Shown here: positions 28,857-37,390 of the stretch, piece by piece
How positions within the stretch are numbered: position 1 is the stretch's first letter
Layout: each line of letters opens with the position of its first letter
DNA from: Nocardia yamanashiensis NBRC 100130
Lineage (GTDB): Bacteria > Actinomycetota > Actinomycetes > Mycobacteriales > Mycobacteriaceae
Direction: 5' to 3'
Assembly (NCBI RefSeq): GCF_001613325.1
Contig: NZ_BDCD01000019.1
Coordinates: forward strand, 62,001 to 126,000
DNA: 64,000 nt
Translations under genes and position numbers: made by a program
The notes under the pieces: model-generated
Told to the model about the DNA's origin: nothing
What the model saw: only the letters and a program-made list of their open reading frames with translations
Database searches by the model: none

Positions 28857-29864
28857 TCAGCCTCCCATCTTGCGGATCGGCGCACGGTCGCCCGGAATCT
28901 CCGGCAGCGCGGGCGGAATCAGGTTGGTGATCACCGCGTCGAACCAGCGGCCGGTGCCCAGCACGTTCGCGTACAGCCCGTAGAACGGGGCCGCCAGCGT
29001 CAGCGTCTTGGAGATATCGGCCTGATGGTCGTTGAGGATCTCGATGGTCTTCTGCAGGTTGGTCAGCGCCGGGCCGATCTGCTCCTCGTTGTCGGCCACC
29101 AGCGCGGTCAGTTCGGCCGCAATGGTTTTCGCACCGGTGAGCAGCTGCGAGATGGCCGACTGCCGCACGTTCAGCTCGGCCAGCAGCTGTCCGCCGTTGG
29201 CCAGCAGCCGCTCGAATTCGGCATTGCGATCGGCGAGCACCTTGGAGGTCTTCTTGGTGGCGGCGAACAACTGCTTGAGCTGATCGTCACGCTTGGCCAG
29301 GGACTCCGAGAGCCGCGCCACGCCGTCGATGGAGCCGCGCAGTTCCTGCGGGGTGCCCGAGAACGCCTGCGACAGCACCTGGAAGGACTGCGCCAGCTGT
29401 TCGGTATTGGTCTCCTCGACATTGCGGGCGGCATCGCTGAAGGCGTCCACCACGTCGTAGGGAGACACGGTGCGCGACAACGGAATCGCCTTCGAGGGAT
29501 CCGCGGCGTGCGCGCCCTTGGGATCGAGCGCCAGGTACTTCTGCCCGAGCAGGGTCTTGATCTGGATGGAGGCGGTGGTCTCGTCGCCGATCCAGGCGTC
29601 CTGGGTGCGGAAGTCGACGAGCACCTTGTCCCCGTCCAGGCTCACGTCCTGCACGGTGCCGACCTTGACGCCGGCGATGCGCACCTCGTTGCCCTTCTTC
29701 AGCCCGGCGGCCTCGGAGAACTCGGCGGTGTACTTGGTGCCCGCGCCGATGATCGGCAGCTTGTCCAGGCTGAACGCGGACACGGTCACCAGCAGCACCA
29801 TGAGCAGGCCGATGCCGCCCATGAATGCCGGACTGCGCTTGCCCAGCACAATGCGGTCGTCCAT
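28857..29864 (-). CDS. mceC: MCE family protein MceC
   Basis: 335 residues. N-terminal transmembrane helix ('MGGIGLLMVLLVTVSAFSL'), MCE domain ('AEFSEAAGLKKGNEVRI', 'AGVKVGTVQDVSLDGD') and a helical region ('LLANGGQLLAELNVRQSAI'). It is shorter than its neighbours because it lacks an extended C-terminal tail. ATG 29864 is directly adjacent to the mceB stop. Confidence 0.93.
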   Translation of the reverse strand: MDDRIVLGKRSPAFMGGIGLLMVLLVTVSAFSLDKLPIIGAGTKYTAEFSEAAGLKKGNEVRIAGVKVGTVQDVSLDGDKVLVDFRTQDAWIGDETTASIQIKTLLGQKYLALDPKGAHAADPSKAIPLSRTVSPYDVVDAFSDAARNVEETNTEQLAQSFQVLSQAFSGTPQELRGSIDGVARLSESLAKRDDQLKQLFAATKKTSKVLADRNAEFERLLANGGQLLAELNVRQSAISQLLTGAKTIAAELTALVADNEEQIGPALTNLQKTIEILNDHQADISKTLTLAAPFYGLYANVLGTGRWFDAVITNLIPPALPEIPGDRAPIRKMGG

Positions 29865-30953
29865 CTAGCGGCCTCCCTTCCCGTGGCAGCGCGGAGCCGG
29901 GTTCGTGTAGATCGGCTGATTGATCGTCGGCATGTTCGCCACCGCCGCGGGCAGATTCAGGCCCTGCGCGTCCGGCAGGCCCGGTCCGGCGACGATGTCG
30001 ATACCGCAGAGGTAGAACTGGAACCAGGAACCGTAGGAGGCGGCGCGGCCCAGCTTGTCCATCTTGATGGGCAGGTTGGTCAGGCCCTCGTCGACCTCGT
30101 CCTGGCGGCTGTTCAGGGTGCCGGTCAACTGGTTCAGCCCCGCGATGGCGCCCTGCAGGTTCGGCCGCACCGGCACCAGCAGGTCCGCGGTCGCCGAGGC
30201 CAGATTGCCCAGCGAGCTGACGGCCGAGCCGATGGTGCCGCGTTCGGCGTTCAGTCCGGTGATCAGCGCCTCGGTGTTCACGATGAGCTGGTCGAGCTGC
30301 CCGTCGCGGGCGTTGATGGCATCGAGCACCGCGTTCAGGTTCTTGATGACCTCGCCGATCACCGCGTCCTTGTCGGCGATCTTGTTGGTCAGCGAGGCGG
30401 TGTTCTGCACCAGCTCGGTGATGGTCCCCGACTCGCCCTGGAACACCTGAATGATGTTGTAGGACAGCTTGTTCACATCGTCGGGGGTCAGCGTCTGGAA
30501 CAGCGGCCGGAACCCGTTGAAGAGTTCGGTCAGGTTCAGCGCCGGCGTGGTCCGCTCCAGCGGGATGGTGGCGCCCTTGGTGATCTTGCGCCCCTGCTGG
30601 CCGGTGCCCTGCTCCAGCGCGATGTAGCGCTGGCCCACCAGGTTCCGGTACTTGATGGTCGCCGTGGTCGAGGCGGGCAGCCAATCGCGGTCCGTGATCT
30701 CGAATTCCACATTGGCCAGGCGCTTGTCCACGATCGAAACCTTGGACACCTTGCCCACCCGCACACCCGCGATGCGCACTTCGTCACCGGGGTTCAGCGA
30801 GGTCACATCGGTGAAGCGGGCATTGAATTTGGTCCCGCCGCCACCGTAATTGGCGATGGTCAGCGCCAGCACCGTGGTGGCGGCGACCGTCACCAGGATG
30901 AACGCGATCAACTTGGTCAGCGTGCCGCCGAGGCCGCGCAGCAGATCCTTCAT
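29865..30953 (-). CDS. mceB: MCE family protein MceB
   Basis: 362 residues. Transmembrane helix ('LIAFILVTVAATTVLALT'), MCE domain ('ARFTDVTSLNPGDEVRI', 'AGVRVGKVSKVSIVD'), a coiled helical region, and a C-terminus with two cysteines ('FYLCGIDIV', 'APRCHGKGGR'), a pattern common in MceB. It overlaps mceA by four bases (ATGA). Confidence 0.94.
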   Translation of the reverse strand: MKDLLRGLGGTLTKLIAFILVTVAATTVLALTIANYGGGGTKFNARFTDVTSLNPGDEVRIAGVRVGKVSKVSIVDKRLANVEFEITDRDWLPASTTATIKYRNLVGQRYIALEQGTGQQGRKITKGATIPLERTTPALNLTELFNGFRPLFQTLTPDDVNKLSYNIIQVFQGESGTITELVQNTASLTNKIADKDAVIGEVIKNLNAVLDAINARDGQLDQLIVNTEALITGLNAERGTIGSAVSSLGNLASATADLLVPVRPNLQGAIAGLNQLTGTLNSRQDEVDEGLTNLPIKMDKLGRAASYGSWFQFYLCGIDIVAGPGLPDAQGLNLPAAVANMPTINQPIYTNPAPRCHGKGGR

Positions 30954-32302
30954 CGAACGCTCACCTCACTGCCGCGGAAGGCCGGAGCCGCGATCTTGGT
31001 GATCCAGCTCGGCACCTGCTGCGGCGAAACACCGTGCGCCGCGCCGTAGATGGTGCCCAGGGTCTGCTGCTCCTGCTTCGATCCGGCGGTGGTCACGTCG
31101 TACGGGCCGTACATCCGGTACTGCGGCGACGGCTGCAGGCCGATGGCCTGGTCACCGGGGGTGCGGCTGGGCGGCTGGTAGGAGCCGTCATTGGCCGAGC
31201 CGTTGGTGTACTGGCCGGGATCGACATTGAGCGGGTACTCCGGAATGCACATGGCCCCACGCGGATCGAACCAGCGCGGCTCGTCCTGATTGGGCACGTA
31301 CCGGCCGCGCGGATTGACGATCTCGACGGTCACGCGCGAGCCGGGCAGATCGGTGCCCTTGCCGAACAGTTCGTCGATGCGCGGCTTCATCTGCGCGAAG
31401 TTCTTCAGCGCGCAGGTGTAGCCGGGCGAGTACTTGGCCAGCGCTTCCAGCGCGGGCCGCGAATCCGCCGCCACGTCGATGATGTTGTCGCGGTTGGTCA
31501 GCAGGAAGTCGGCCAGCGTCGCCGAGCTCGGGGTGAGCACCGCGAGCATGGTGTCGATCTGCGAACGCTTCTGCACGATGGTGGCATTGGTGGTGCGCAG
31601 ATTGTCCAGCGCGTCCACCAGCTGCGGCGCGGCATCGCTGTAGGTCTCGGCGACGTCCGCGAACAGCCGCAGATCCTCCTGCAGCGTCCGCAGTTCCGTG
31701 TTCACCTGCTTGAAGATCTCGTCCAGGCGCTCCACCGTCTTGCCCAGCTCCTCGCCCTGGCCCTGCAGCGCCTGCGAGAGCGCGCCCAGGGTGGAGGACA
31801 GGTACTGCGGCGGAATCGCCTGCAGCAGCGGCAGAATGTGGTCGAGCAGCTGGCTGACCTCGATGGCATTGCCGGTGGTGTCCTGATGCAGGGTCGCGCC
31901 CTCGGTCAGGTGCCCGCTCGGGTTCTCCGGCCACACCAGATCGATGTAGCGCTCGCCGAACAGCGTCTTGGGCAGCAGTCGCGCCGTCACATTGGCCGGG
32001 ATCTGATCGGCCTTGGCCGGATCGATGGCCAAGTCCAGGGTGACGTTCTTGCCGTCGTACGAACTCGACCGCAGCTCACCGACATTCACCCCGCGCACCT
32101 TCACGTCCGCATTGCGGGTGAGGGCGTTGCCGACGGTGTCGGTGATCAGGTTGACCCGGACGGTGTCCACGAACTGCTTGTTGTAGATGGCGATGGTGGT
32201 CCACAGGAACAGCGCCACCACCACGAAGAACAGCACGCCGAGGGTACGGCTGCGCAGCTTCTCGGTCTTGCGCCAGAACTGCACGCGCTCCGGGTTGCTC
32301 AT
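30950..32302 (-). CDS. mceA: MCE family protein MceA
   Basis: 450 residues, first of the six Mce proteins. Transmembrane helix ('LGVLFFVVVALFLWTTIAI'), MCE domain ('NLITDTVGNALTRNADVK', 'VRGVNVGELRSSSYDG'), a helical needle region, and a C-terminal tail with Cys-containing 'PGYTCALKNFAQMKPR' and 'RGAMCIPEYPLNVDP'. The start overlaps the end of yrbEB, as in mycobacterial mce operons. The transported lipid cannot be inferred from sequence alone. Confidence 0.94.
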   Translation of the reverse strand: MSNPERVQFWRKTEKLRSRTLGVLFFVVVALFLWTTIAIYNKQFVDTVRVNLITDTVGNALTRNADVKVRGVNVGELRSSSYDGKNVTLDLAIDPAKADQIPANVTARLLPKTLFGERYIDLVWPENPSGHLTEGATLHQDTTGNAIEVSQLLDHILPLLQAIPPQYLSSTLGALSQALQGQGEELGKTVERLDEIFKQVNTELRTLQEDLRLFADVAETYSDAAPQLVDALDNLRTTNATIVQKRSQIDTMLAVLTPSSATLADFLLTNRDNIIDVAADSRPALEALAKYSPGYTCALKNFAQMKPRIDELFGKGTDLPGSRVTVEIVNPRGRYVPNQDEPRWFDPRGAMCIPEYPLNVDPGQYTNGSANDGSYQPPSRTPGDQAIGLQPSPQYRMYGPYDVTTAGSKQEQQTLGTIYGAAHGVSPQQVPSWITKIAAPAFRGSEVSVR

Positions 32303-33165
32303 CCGGCCACCCGCACCGTCGTGGTCGTGCCCCAGATCGCCAGGGACAGGAAGAAATCGAGCACATTGATCAGCACGATGGCGGCGCGCACCGCGCGGCC
32401 CACGGCCACGCCGACGCCCGCCGGGCCGCCACTGGCATTGAAGCCGTAGTAGCAGTGCACCAGGATGATGACGAATGCGAAGACCAGCACCTTGAGGAAC
32501 GAATAGACGACGTCTTCAGGTGGCAGGAAGAGCTGGAAATAGTGGTCGTAGGAACCACTGGATTGACCGTTGAAATAAATACTGATCAATCGTGAGGCCA
32601 CATACGTGCCGAGCAGGCCGACCACGTACAGCGGAATGACGGCGACGAATCCGGCGATGACGCGGCTGGTGACCAGGAACGGCACCGACGGCACCGCCAT
32701 CACCTCGAGCGCGTCGATCTCCTCGGAAATACGCATGGCGCCCAGCTGCGCGGTGAAACCACAACCGACCGTCGCCGAAAGGGCCAGTGCCGCAACCAGG
32801 GGCGCCAGCTCACGGGTGTTGATGTAGCCGGTCAGGAAGCCGGTGAGCACGCCGGAACCCAGCGCGTCCAGGGCCTTGAAGCCCTGCAGGCCGACCACCA
32901 CGCCGACCGAGGCCGACATGAACACGATCACGCCGATGGTGCCGCCGATGACCGCCAATGCGCCCGAACCGAAAGTCACTTCGGCCAGCAGCCGCATGAC
33001 TTCCTTGCGGTAATGCACGACGGTGCGCGGAATCCAGGCGATGGCCCGCGAATAGAACGACATCTGATCGCCGGCTTTGTCGACCAGGTGCACCGGCGCT
33101 TTGAGGGCACCGGTGACCCGGCGCGCCGACCGGGTAATGACGGTGGTGCGCTGCGAAACGACCAT
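32299..33165 (-). CDS. yrbEB: MlaE/YrbE-type ABC permease YrbEB
   Basis: 288 residues with about five to six membrane helices and the MlaE signature around 'AQLGAMRISEEIDALEVMA', the coupling region that contacts the ATPase. A basic N-terminal extension (1-60) precedes 'VTFGSGALAVIGGTIGVIV'. It pairs with YrbEA to form the permease of the Mce importer. It is three bases downstream of yrbEA, and its end overlaps mceA. Confidence 0.95.
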   Translation of the reverse strand: MVVSQRTTVITRSARRVTGALKAPVHLVDKAGDQMSFYSRAIAWIPRTVVHYRKEVMRLLAEVTFGSGALAVIGGTIGVIVFMSASVGVVVGLQGFKALDALGSGVLTGFLTGYINTRELAPLVAALALSATVGCGFTAQLGAMRISEEIDALEVMAVPSVPFLVTSRVIAGFVAVIPLYVVGLLGTYVASRLISIYFNGQSSGSYDHYFQLFLPPEDVVYSFLKVLVFAFVIILVHCYYGFNASGGPAGVGVAVGRAVRAAIVLINVLDFFLSLAIWGTTTTVRVAG

Positions 33166-33168
33166 TGA

Positions 33169-33963
33169 TCACGCGCCCTTTGCCGGGACGACCTGAAGAT
33201 AAATCAGGGTCAGGATCAGATTAAGGAAGAAGAGCGTGAGGAACGAGATGACCACCGATTGATTCACCGCGTCGCCCACTCCCTTCGGTCCCCCCTTGGG
33301 ATGCAGCCCCTTGTAGGCGGCGATGACACCCGCTACGAGCCCGAAGATCAAAGCCTTCAGCTCGCCGATCCAGAGGTCCGGCAGCTGCGCCAGCGCCGAG
33401 AACGACGCCAGATACGCACCGGGCGTGCCGCCTTGCAGCAGCACGTTGAAGCCGTAGCCGCCCATGATGCCGACCACGGAGACGAGTCCGTTGAGGAGCA
33501 GCGCGACCAGCATCATGCCGAGCACGCGCGGAACCACCAGGCGCTGAATGGGATCGATGCCGAGGACTTCCATGGCGTCGATCTCTTCGCGAATGGTGCG
33601 CGAGCCGAGATCCGCGGCGACCGCGGAACCCGCTGCGCCCGCGATGATCAGCGCGGTCACCACGGGTGCCGCTTGCTGAACGGTTGCGAGAACACTGGTG
33701 GCGCCGGTGAAATTTTCGGCGCCGAGCTGCTTGATGAGGGAGCCGGTCTGCAGAGCGACCACGGCGCCGAACGGGATTGCCACCAGTGCGGCCGGAAGAA
33801 TCGAGACCGAGGCGATGAACCACGACTGCTCGATGAATTCACGGAACTGGAAGGGCCGGCGGAACGTCTTACGGACCACGTCCAATAGGAGTGCGAAGAC
33901 GTTGCCGGCCTGGGCAAGACCCGACTCGACCGGGGTGCGCAGTCGTGTCAGGGTTGGATTCAC
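33169..33963 (-). CDS. yrbEA: MlaE/YrbE-type ABC permease YrbEA
   Basis: 264 residues with the MlaE permease fold: 'FIASVSILPAALVAIPFGA', the coupling helix 'DLGSRTIREEIDAMEVLGI', and C-terminal helices ending 'LTLFFLNLILTLIYLQ'. With YrbEB it makes the inner-membrane channel driven by MceG. It starts 10 bp after the mceG stop, so the ATPase and permeases are one transcription unit. Confidence 0.95.
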   Translation of the reverse strand: MNPTLTRLRTPVESGLAQAGNVFALLLDVVRKTFRRPFQFREFIEQSWFIASVSILPAALVAIPFGAVVALQTGSLIKQLGAENFTGATSVLATVQQAAPVVTALIIAGAAGSAVAADLGSRTIREEIDAMEVLGIDPIQRLVVPRVLGMMLVALLLNGLVSVVGIMGGYGFNVLLQGGTPGAYLASFSALAQLPDLWIGELKALIFGLVAGVIAAYKGLHPKGGPKGVGDAVNQSVVISFLTLFFLNLILTLIYLQVVPAKGA

Positions 33964-33973
33964 GCCGCGTATG

Positions 33974-35032
33974 TTACCCGTTAGTCAGGTTCTGTCGAAC
34001 CGTGGTGTCGTACGTGCCCTGGTAGGCGGGAATCACCTGCGTGTCGTCGTCCCCGTTGGTCTCCATGGACTCGCGGATCGCCTCCTGCGCGGCGGGCGGC
34101 AGGGTGTGCAGGATCTGGCGCACGCGCTCCCGGCGACGGTGCACGGCCTGGCGCACCGGCATACCCGGCTGCGCCCGCATCTGCGGGATGATGCCCTCGA
34201 CTTCTTCGGCGCCACCGGCGTGGTGACCCGAGTCGAACATGGCCTGCTCGCGGGCCATCTGGGCTTCGTCCTTCTCCTCGGACATACCGATCGGGCCCTG
34301 CATGCGGCCGTTGAGGAACTGCTTCACCACCGGCTCCTCCGAGGTGAGCAGCACCTCGCGGGGGCCGAACATGACCAGGTTGCGGCGGAACAGCATGCCG
34401 ATGTTGTCCGGCACCGAACGGGCCAGGTTGATGTTGTGCGTGACGATCAGGATCGTGGCGTCGATCTGCGCGTTGATATCGATCAGCAGCTGCGAAAGGT
34501 AGGTGGTGCGAACGGGATCCAGACCCGAGTCCGGCTCGTCGACCAGGATGATCTGCGGGTCCAGCACCAGGGCGCGGGCCAGGCCGGCGCGCTTGCGCAT
34601 ACCGCCGGAGATCTCACCGGGCAGCTTCCCCTCCGCGCCCAGCAGACCGGTCAGCTCGAGCTTCTCCATGACGATCTTCTTGATCTCGGATTCGCTCTTC
34701 TTGGTGTGCTCGCGCAACGGGAAGGCCACATTGTCGAACAGGTTCATCGAGCCGAAGAGCGCGCCGTCCTGGAAGAGGACGCCGAACAGCTTCCGGATCT
34801 CGTACAGCTCCTTGTTGGAGCAGGTGGTGATGTCGGTGCCGTCGATGTAGATCGAGCCCTTTTCCGGGCGCAGCAAACCGATCAGGGACTTCAGAAAGAC
34901 GGACTTACCGGTACCGGAGGGGCCGAGCAGAGCACTGACTTCCCCCGGGGGCAGCGTCAGGCTGACGTCCTGCCAAATCCGCTGCGAACCGAATGACTTG
35001 GTGATGCCTTCGGTCCTGACCTCGACGCCCAC
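33974..35032 (-). CDS. mceG: Mce-importer ATPase MceG (Mkl)
   Basis: 352 residues. ABC ATPase motifs: Walker A 'GPSGTGKS', signature 'ISGGMRKRAGLARAL', Walker B 'IILVDEPDSGLDP', switch 'VTHN'. The C-terminal extension of about 100 residues ('GPIGMSEEKDEAQMA', 'GHHAGGAEEVEGI') is specific to MceG/Mkl. GTG 35032 was preferred to GTG 35044, because GGAGG sits seven bases before it and M. tuberculosis Mkl aligns from that point. In mycobacteria this ATPase lies apart from the mce operons; here it heads one. Confidence 0.94.
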   Translation of the reverse strand: MGVEVRTEGITKSFGSQRIWQDVSLTLPPGEVSALLGPSGTGKSVFLKSLIGLLRPEKGSIYIDGTDITTCSNKELYEIRKLFGVLFQDGALFGSMNLFDNVAFPLREHTKKSESEIKKIVMEKLELTGLLGAEGKLPGEISGGMRKRAGLARALVLDPQIILVDEPDSGLDPVRTTYLSQLLIDINAQIDATILIVTHNINLARSVPDNIGMLFRRNLVMFGPREVLLTSEEPVVKQFLNGRMQGPIGMSEEKDEAQMAREQAMFDSGHHAGGAEEVEGIIPQMRAQPGMPVRQAVHRRRERVRQILHTLPPAAQEAIRESMETNGDDDTQVIPAYQGTYDTTVRQNLTNG

Positions 35033-35142
35033 GCCAACCTCCACAAATTCTCAGACGAGCGCACTACTGGTGCTTCCACTGTTAACTCAGCGCGCGGTGT
35101 GGCGCATCACAGTAGGTCCGGTCACTGTATCGCATATGCCCC

Positions 35143-35159
35143 GTCTCGGACACCGAGAC
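35143..35159. promoter_or_regulatory. 7-bp inverted repeat upstream of mceG
   Basis: GTCTCGG (35143-35149) and CCGAGAC (35153-35159) are perfect arms around ACA, about 110 bp upstream of the mceG start. It could be an operator for an mce regulator, but no adjacent regulator gene exists. Confidence 0.3.
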
Positions 35160-35230
35160 CTGACTCGCGAGTAGAAACGTTCGCAGCCCGTTGCGAATCA
35201 CGGACAGATCACAACCGCCGAAAATGCGAA

Positions 35231-35259
35231 AAGAGCAGTCCCACAAGGGGACTGCTCTT
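35231..35259 (-). terminator. rplJL hairpin terminator
   Basis: A perfect 12-bp stem (35231-35242 with 35248-35259) and a five-base loop lie downstream of rplL on the minus strand, preceded by two further GC-rich hairpins nearer the stop codon. Confidence 0.75.
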
Positions 35260-35302
35260 CTCAGGCTTTAAGAACCCGTCCGCTTTCGCGGCGGTCCGCC
35301 AC

Positions 35303-35367
35303 CTCGGGGCGATGGGGGCGAAGCCCCCACCCCGAGACCAAGGGGTTTCAGGGGCGCAAGCCCCTGA
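35303..35367. repeat. two GC-rich hairpins after rplL (dispersed palindromic element)
   Basis: The first hairpin (35303-35335) has stacked stems ctcgggg/ccccgag and tgggggc/gccccca. The second (35348-35367) has stem tcaggggc/gcccctga with a GCAA tetraloop. Similar GGGGC...GCCCC elements follow other genes at 43404, 49577 and 63595. Confidence 0.6.
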
Positions 35368-35390
35368 GAGTCCCGAGAGTCGGCAGAACC

Positions 35391-35771
35391 TTACTTGACG
35401 GTGATCTTGGCGCCGGCCTCTTCCAGCTTCGCCTTGGCGGCCTCGGCGGCCTCCTTGGCGACCTTCTCCAGGATCGGCTTCGGGGCGCCCTCGACCAGGT
35501 CCTTGGCTTCCTTCAGGCCCAGGCCGGAGACGATCTCACGCACGACCTTGATGACCTGGATCTTCTTGTCGCCGGCCGACTCCAGGATCACGTCGAACTC
35601 GTCCTGCTCTTCGGCGGCGTCGGCCGGAGCGGCAGCGCCACCCGCGACGGCGACGGCGACCGGAGCAGCGGCGGTGACCTCGAACTTGTCCTCGAACGCC
35701 TTCACGAACTCGGACAGCTCCAGCAGGGTCATGCCGGCGAAGGTCTCGAGCAGCTCATCAACGTTGGCCAT
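35391..35771 (-). CDS. rplL: 50S ribosomal protein L7/L12
   Basis: 126 residues. N-terminal dimer helix 'LLETFAGMTLLELSEFVKA', Ala-rich hinge ('APVAVAVAGGAAAPADA'), and C-terminal factor-binding domain 'EFDVILESAGDKKIQVIK', 'REIVSGLGLKEAKDLVEGA', 'KAKLEEAGAKITVK'. It forms the stalk that recruits GTPase factors. It is 64 bp after rplJ in the normal order. Confidence 0.98.
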   Translation of the reverse strand: MANVDELLETFAGMTLLELSEFVKAFEDKFEVTAAAPVAVAVAGGAAAPADAAEEQDEFDVILESAGDKKIQVIKVVREIVSGLGLKEAKDLVEGAPKPILEKVAKEAAEAAKAKLEEAGAKITVK

Positions 35772-35835
35772 TGATATTTCCTTTCGGTGGGTTCGTCACC
35801 GCGCGAACGGCGACGAAAAGGTTTGGGGTGGTTTA

Positions 35836-36396
35836 TTACTCGGCGTCGACAGCAGCCGGAGCAGCCTCGGCAGCGCCACCTTCGGCGCGCTTCTTCTCCT
35901 CCAGGGCCGCGGCCAGACGGGCGATCTGCGAGGCCGGGGCGGCGAACAGCCCGGCAGCCTTCGACAGGTTGCCCTTCATGGCGCCGGCCAGCTTGGCCAG
36001 CAGCACCTCGCGCGACTCGAGGTCGGCGATGCGCTCGACCTCGGACACGGACAGCGCAGCGCCGTCCATGTAGCCGCCCTTGATGATCAGCGCCTTGTTG
36101 TCCTTGGCGAACGCCTTCAGCGCCTTCGCGGCGTCGACCGGCTCACCCGTGATGAAGGTGATGGCGGTCGGACCGACGAACAAGTCATCCAGGCCTTCCA
36201 CGCCCGCCTCGGCGGCAGCGCGCTTGACCAGGGTGTTCTTGGCGACGGAGTAGGTAGCGTTCGCGCCGAGCGCACGACGCAGTTCAGTGATCTTGCCGAC
36301 GGACAGGCCACGGTATTCCGTGACGACGGTCGCCGTGGACGACTTGAACTGCTCAGTGATCTCCGCAACCGCGGTGACCTTCTCAGCCTTTGCCAT
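35836..36396 (-). CDS. rplJ: 50S ribosomal protein L10
   Basis: 186 residues starting at ATG 36396 (MAKAEKVTAVAEI), preceded by GGAGG. L10 anchors L7/L12 dimers to the ribosome. Supporting stretches: 'ATVVTEYRGLSVGKITELR', 'YSVAKNTLVKRAAAEAG', 'GAMKGNLSKAAGLFAAP'. A long structured leader upstream fits autogenous control by the L10-L12 complex. Confidence 0.97.
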   Translation of the reverse strand: MAKAEKVTAVAEITEQFKSSTATVVTEYRGLSVGKITELRRALGANATYSVAKNTLVKRAAAEAGVEGLDDLFVGPTAITFITGEPVDAAKALKAFAKDNKALIIKGGYMDGAALSVSEVERIADLESREVLLAKLAGAMKGNLSKAAGLFAAPASQIARLAAALEEKKRAEGGAAEAAPAAVDAE

Positions 36397-36717
36397 ACTT
36401 CGCCTCCTCTCTGGATGGTCGGTTCTCGTATGAACTACCGAGTTCCGCCACAGGGGCCGGCGACAAAGCAAACGCCCCGGACGCAGAGTGGTCCCGGGGC
36501 GCACAAGAAACGCGATTTCTCGCAGGTTTCCCGACCTCGGCTCTCCCTGCGTGGGCCGCCGGCAATATCGCCGGACCTTCGACTGCCCCGAGGGCAGCAA
36601 CCAACGGTCTTCGGTAGAACGATGTGGGTTGATCACCGAACGAATCAATGACCGTCGTCCAATATAGCCGACCCGCATCTATCCACCAAAACGGGGTCGC
36701 CGTGGTACTAGTCCACC
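36397..36717 (-). promoter_or_regulatory. rplJL leader region, candidate L10 leader
   Basis: This 321-bp gap holds no gene. Downstream of a promoter at 36661-36689 it encodes an untranslated leader of about 255 nt. A hairpin with stem cgccccgg/ccggggcg (36473-36480 with 36494-36501) and a 13-base loop sits in it. L10 leaders bind the L10(L12) complex to control rplJL. The assignment rests on position and this hairpin only. Confidence 0.45.
36661..36689 (-). promoter_or_regulatory. rplJL promoter
   Basis: On the minus strand TTGGTG (36689-36684) and TATATT (36666-36661) are separated by 17 bp. The -10 is strong and the -35 partial. It lies about 265 bp upstream of rplJ. Confidence 0.5.
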
Positions 36718-37035
36718 ATGACAGAACGGAACGAGCGCAAGGTCAGCCTGGTCGGCGTGAACGGCTGGTTCGTCAGCGCCCGTCTCAACGAGCGCGGCGA
36801 CCTCATCATCGACGGCCAGGACCTCGGCGGCCCCTTCAGCGAATACGAATGGGCCTGGGCCTTCTCCAGCACCACCTTCGACCTGATCCGCGCCCGCCTG
36901 GGCGCCGACAAGGACGCCGACATCCTCGACGTCCTCCTGAACTCCTTCGCCAGCAACGAACTCCGCGACCCAGGCCGTTGGCTCCACAACGAAGCGGGGA
37001 TCCCCGCGGAATTCTGGAGCCGGGTCGAGCCGTAA
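36718..37035 (+). CDS. hypothetical cytosolic protein, 105 residues
   Basis: Not recognised. 105 residues, no signal peptide or membrane helix, rich in Trp and acidic residues: 'KVSLVGVNGWFVSARLNE', 'GDLIIDGQDLGGPFSEY', 'EWAWAFSSTTFDLIRARLG', ending 'PAEFWSRVEP'. The spacing of Gly and Trp suggests a small alpha/beta domain; I cannot name a family. ATG 36718 lies just beyond the rplJL promoter on the opposite strand, so the two promoters are back to back. Confidence 0.65.
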   Translation: MTERNERKVSLVGVNGWFVSARLNERGDLIIDGQDLGGPFSEYEWAWAFSSTTFDLIRARLGADKDADILDVLLNSFASNELRDPGRWLHNEAGIPAEFWSRVEP

Positions 37036-37045
37036 CCGAGGCGGG

Positions 37046-37282
37046 CTACACGCTGCCGGTGAAGAGGCTGTCCAGAACCTTGCAGTATTCGGGGATGTTG
37101 GAGCCGGGGTTCGGGCTCACCAGGCCGGTGCAGCCGGTGATGACGGCGGAGCCCAGGTAGGGCAGGCCGAGCGGGCCGGACTTGGATCCGGTTCCGCCGG
37201 AAGGGGTTTCGGCGGCGGCGGGGGTGGCAAGCAGGCCGGTGAGCAGGGCGGCGGCGGTGAAGGACAGGGCGAGACGGCGCAT
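37046..37282 (-). CDS. small secreted protein, 78 residues
   Basis: Not recognised. A classical Sec signal peptide (1-24, 'LLTGLLATPAAA') precedes a mature chain of about 54 residues with two cysteines ('VITGCTGLVS', 'IPEYCKVLDS') that could pair. Gly/Ser/Pro-rich near its start. It is divergent from a second small secreted protein 108 bp away, inside the ribosomal protein block. Confidence 0.6.
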   Translation of the reverse strand: MRRLALSFTAAALLTGLLATPAAAETPSGGTGSKSGPLGLPYLGSAVITGCTGLVSPNPGSNIPEYCKVLDSLFTGSV

Positions 37283-37390
37283 GGCGGCACCGTGTCATCG
37301 TTTCTCCGGGCGCGACAGACTGTAAAACTGGGGTATTTCAAATTGGCGGATTCGGGCTAGTCTCGCGGCACAGGCTTTCCGGAGGTAATC

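Larger units (their letters stand above)
35045..35390. other. 346-bp intergenic region between mceG and rplL
   Basis: No gene is supported. It contains a perfect 7-bp palindrome with a 3-base loop (35143-35159), the rplL terminator hairpin (35231-35259) and two GC-rich hairpins (35303-35335, 35348-35367). An mce promoter must lie in the first 180 bp, but no convincing -35/-10 pair was seen. Confidence 0.55.

Noticed and set aside
29025..31049. 674-residue open frame opposite mceABC
   Set aside because: Antisense shadow of mce genes with strong family support.
35109..35128. ACAGT-N10-ACTGT repeat upstream of mceG
   Set aside because: Only five matching bases per arm with a non-palindromic interior; too weak to call an operator.
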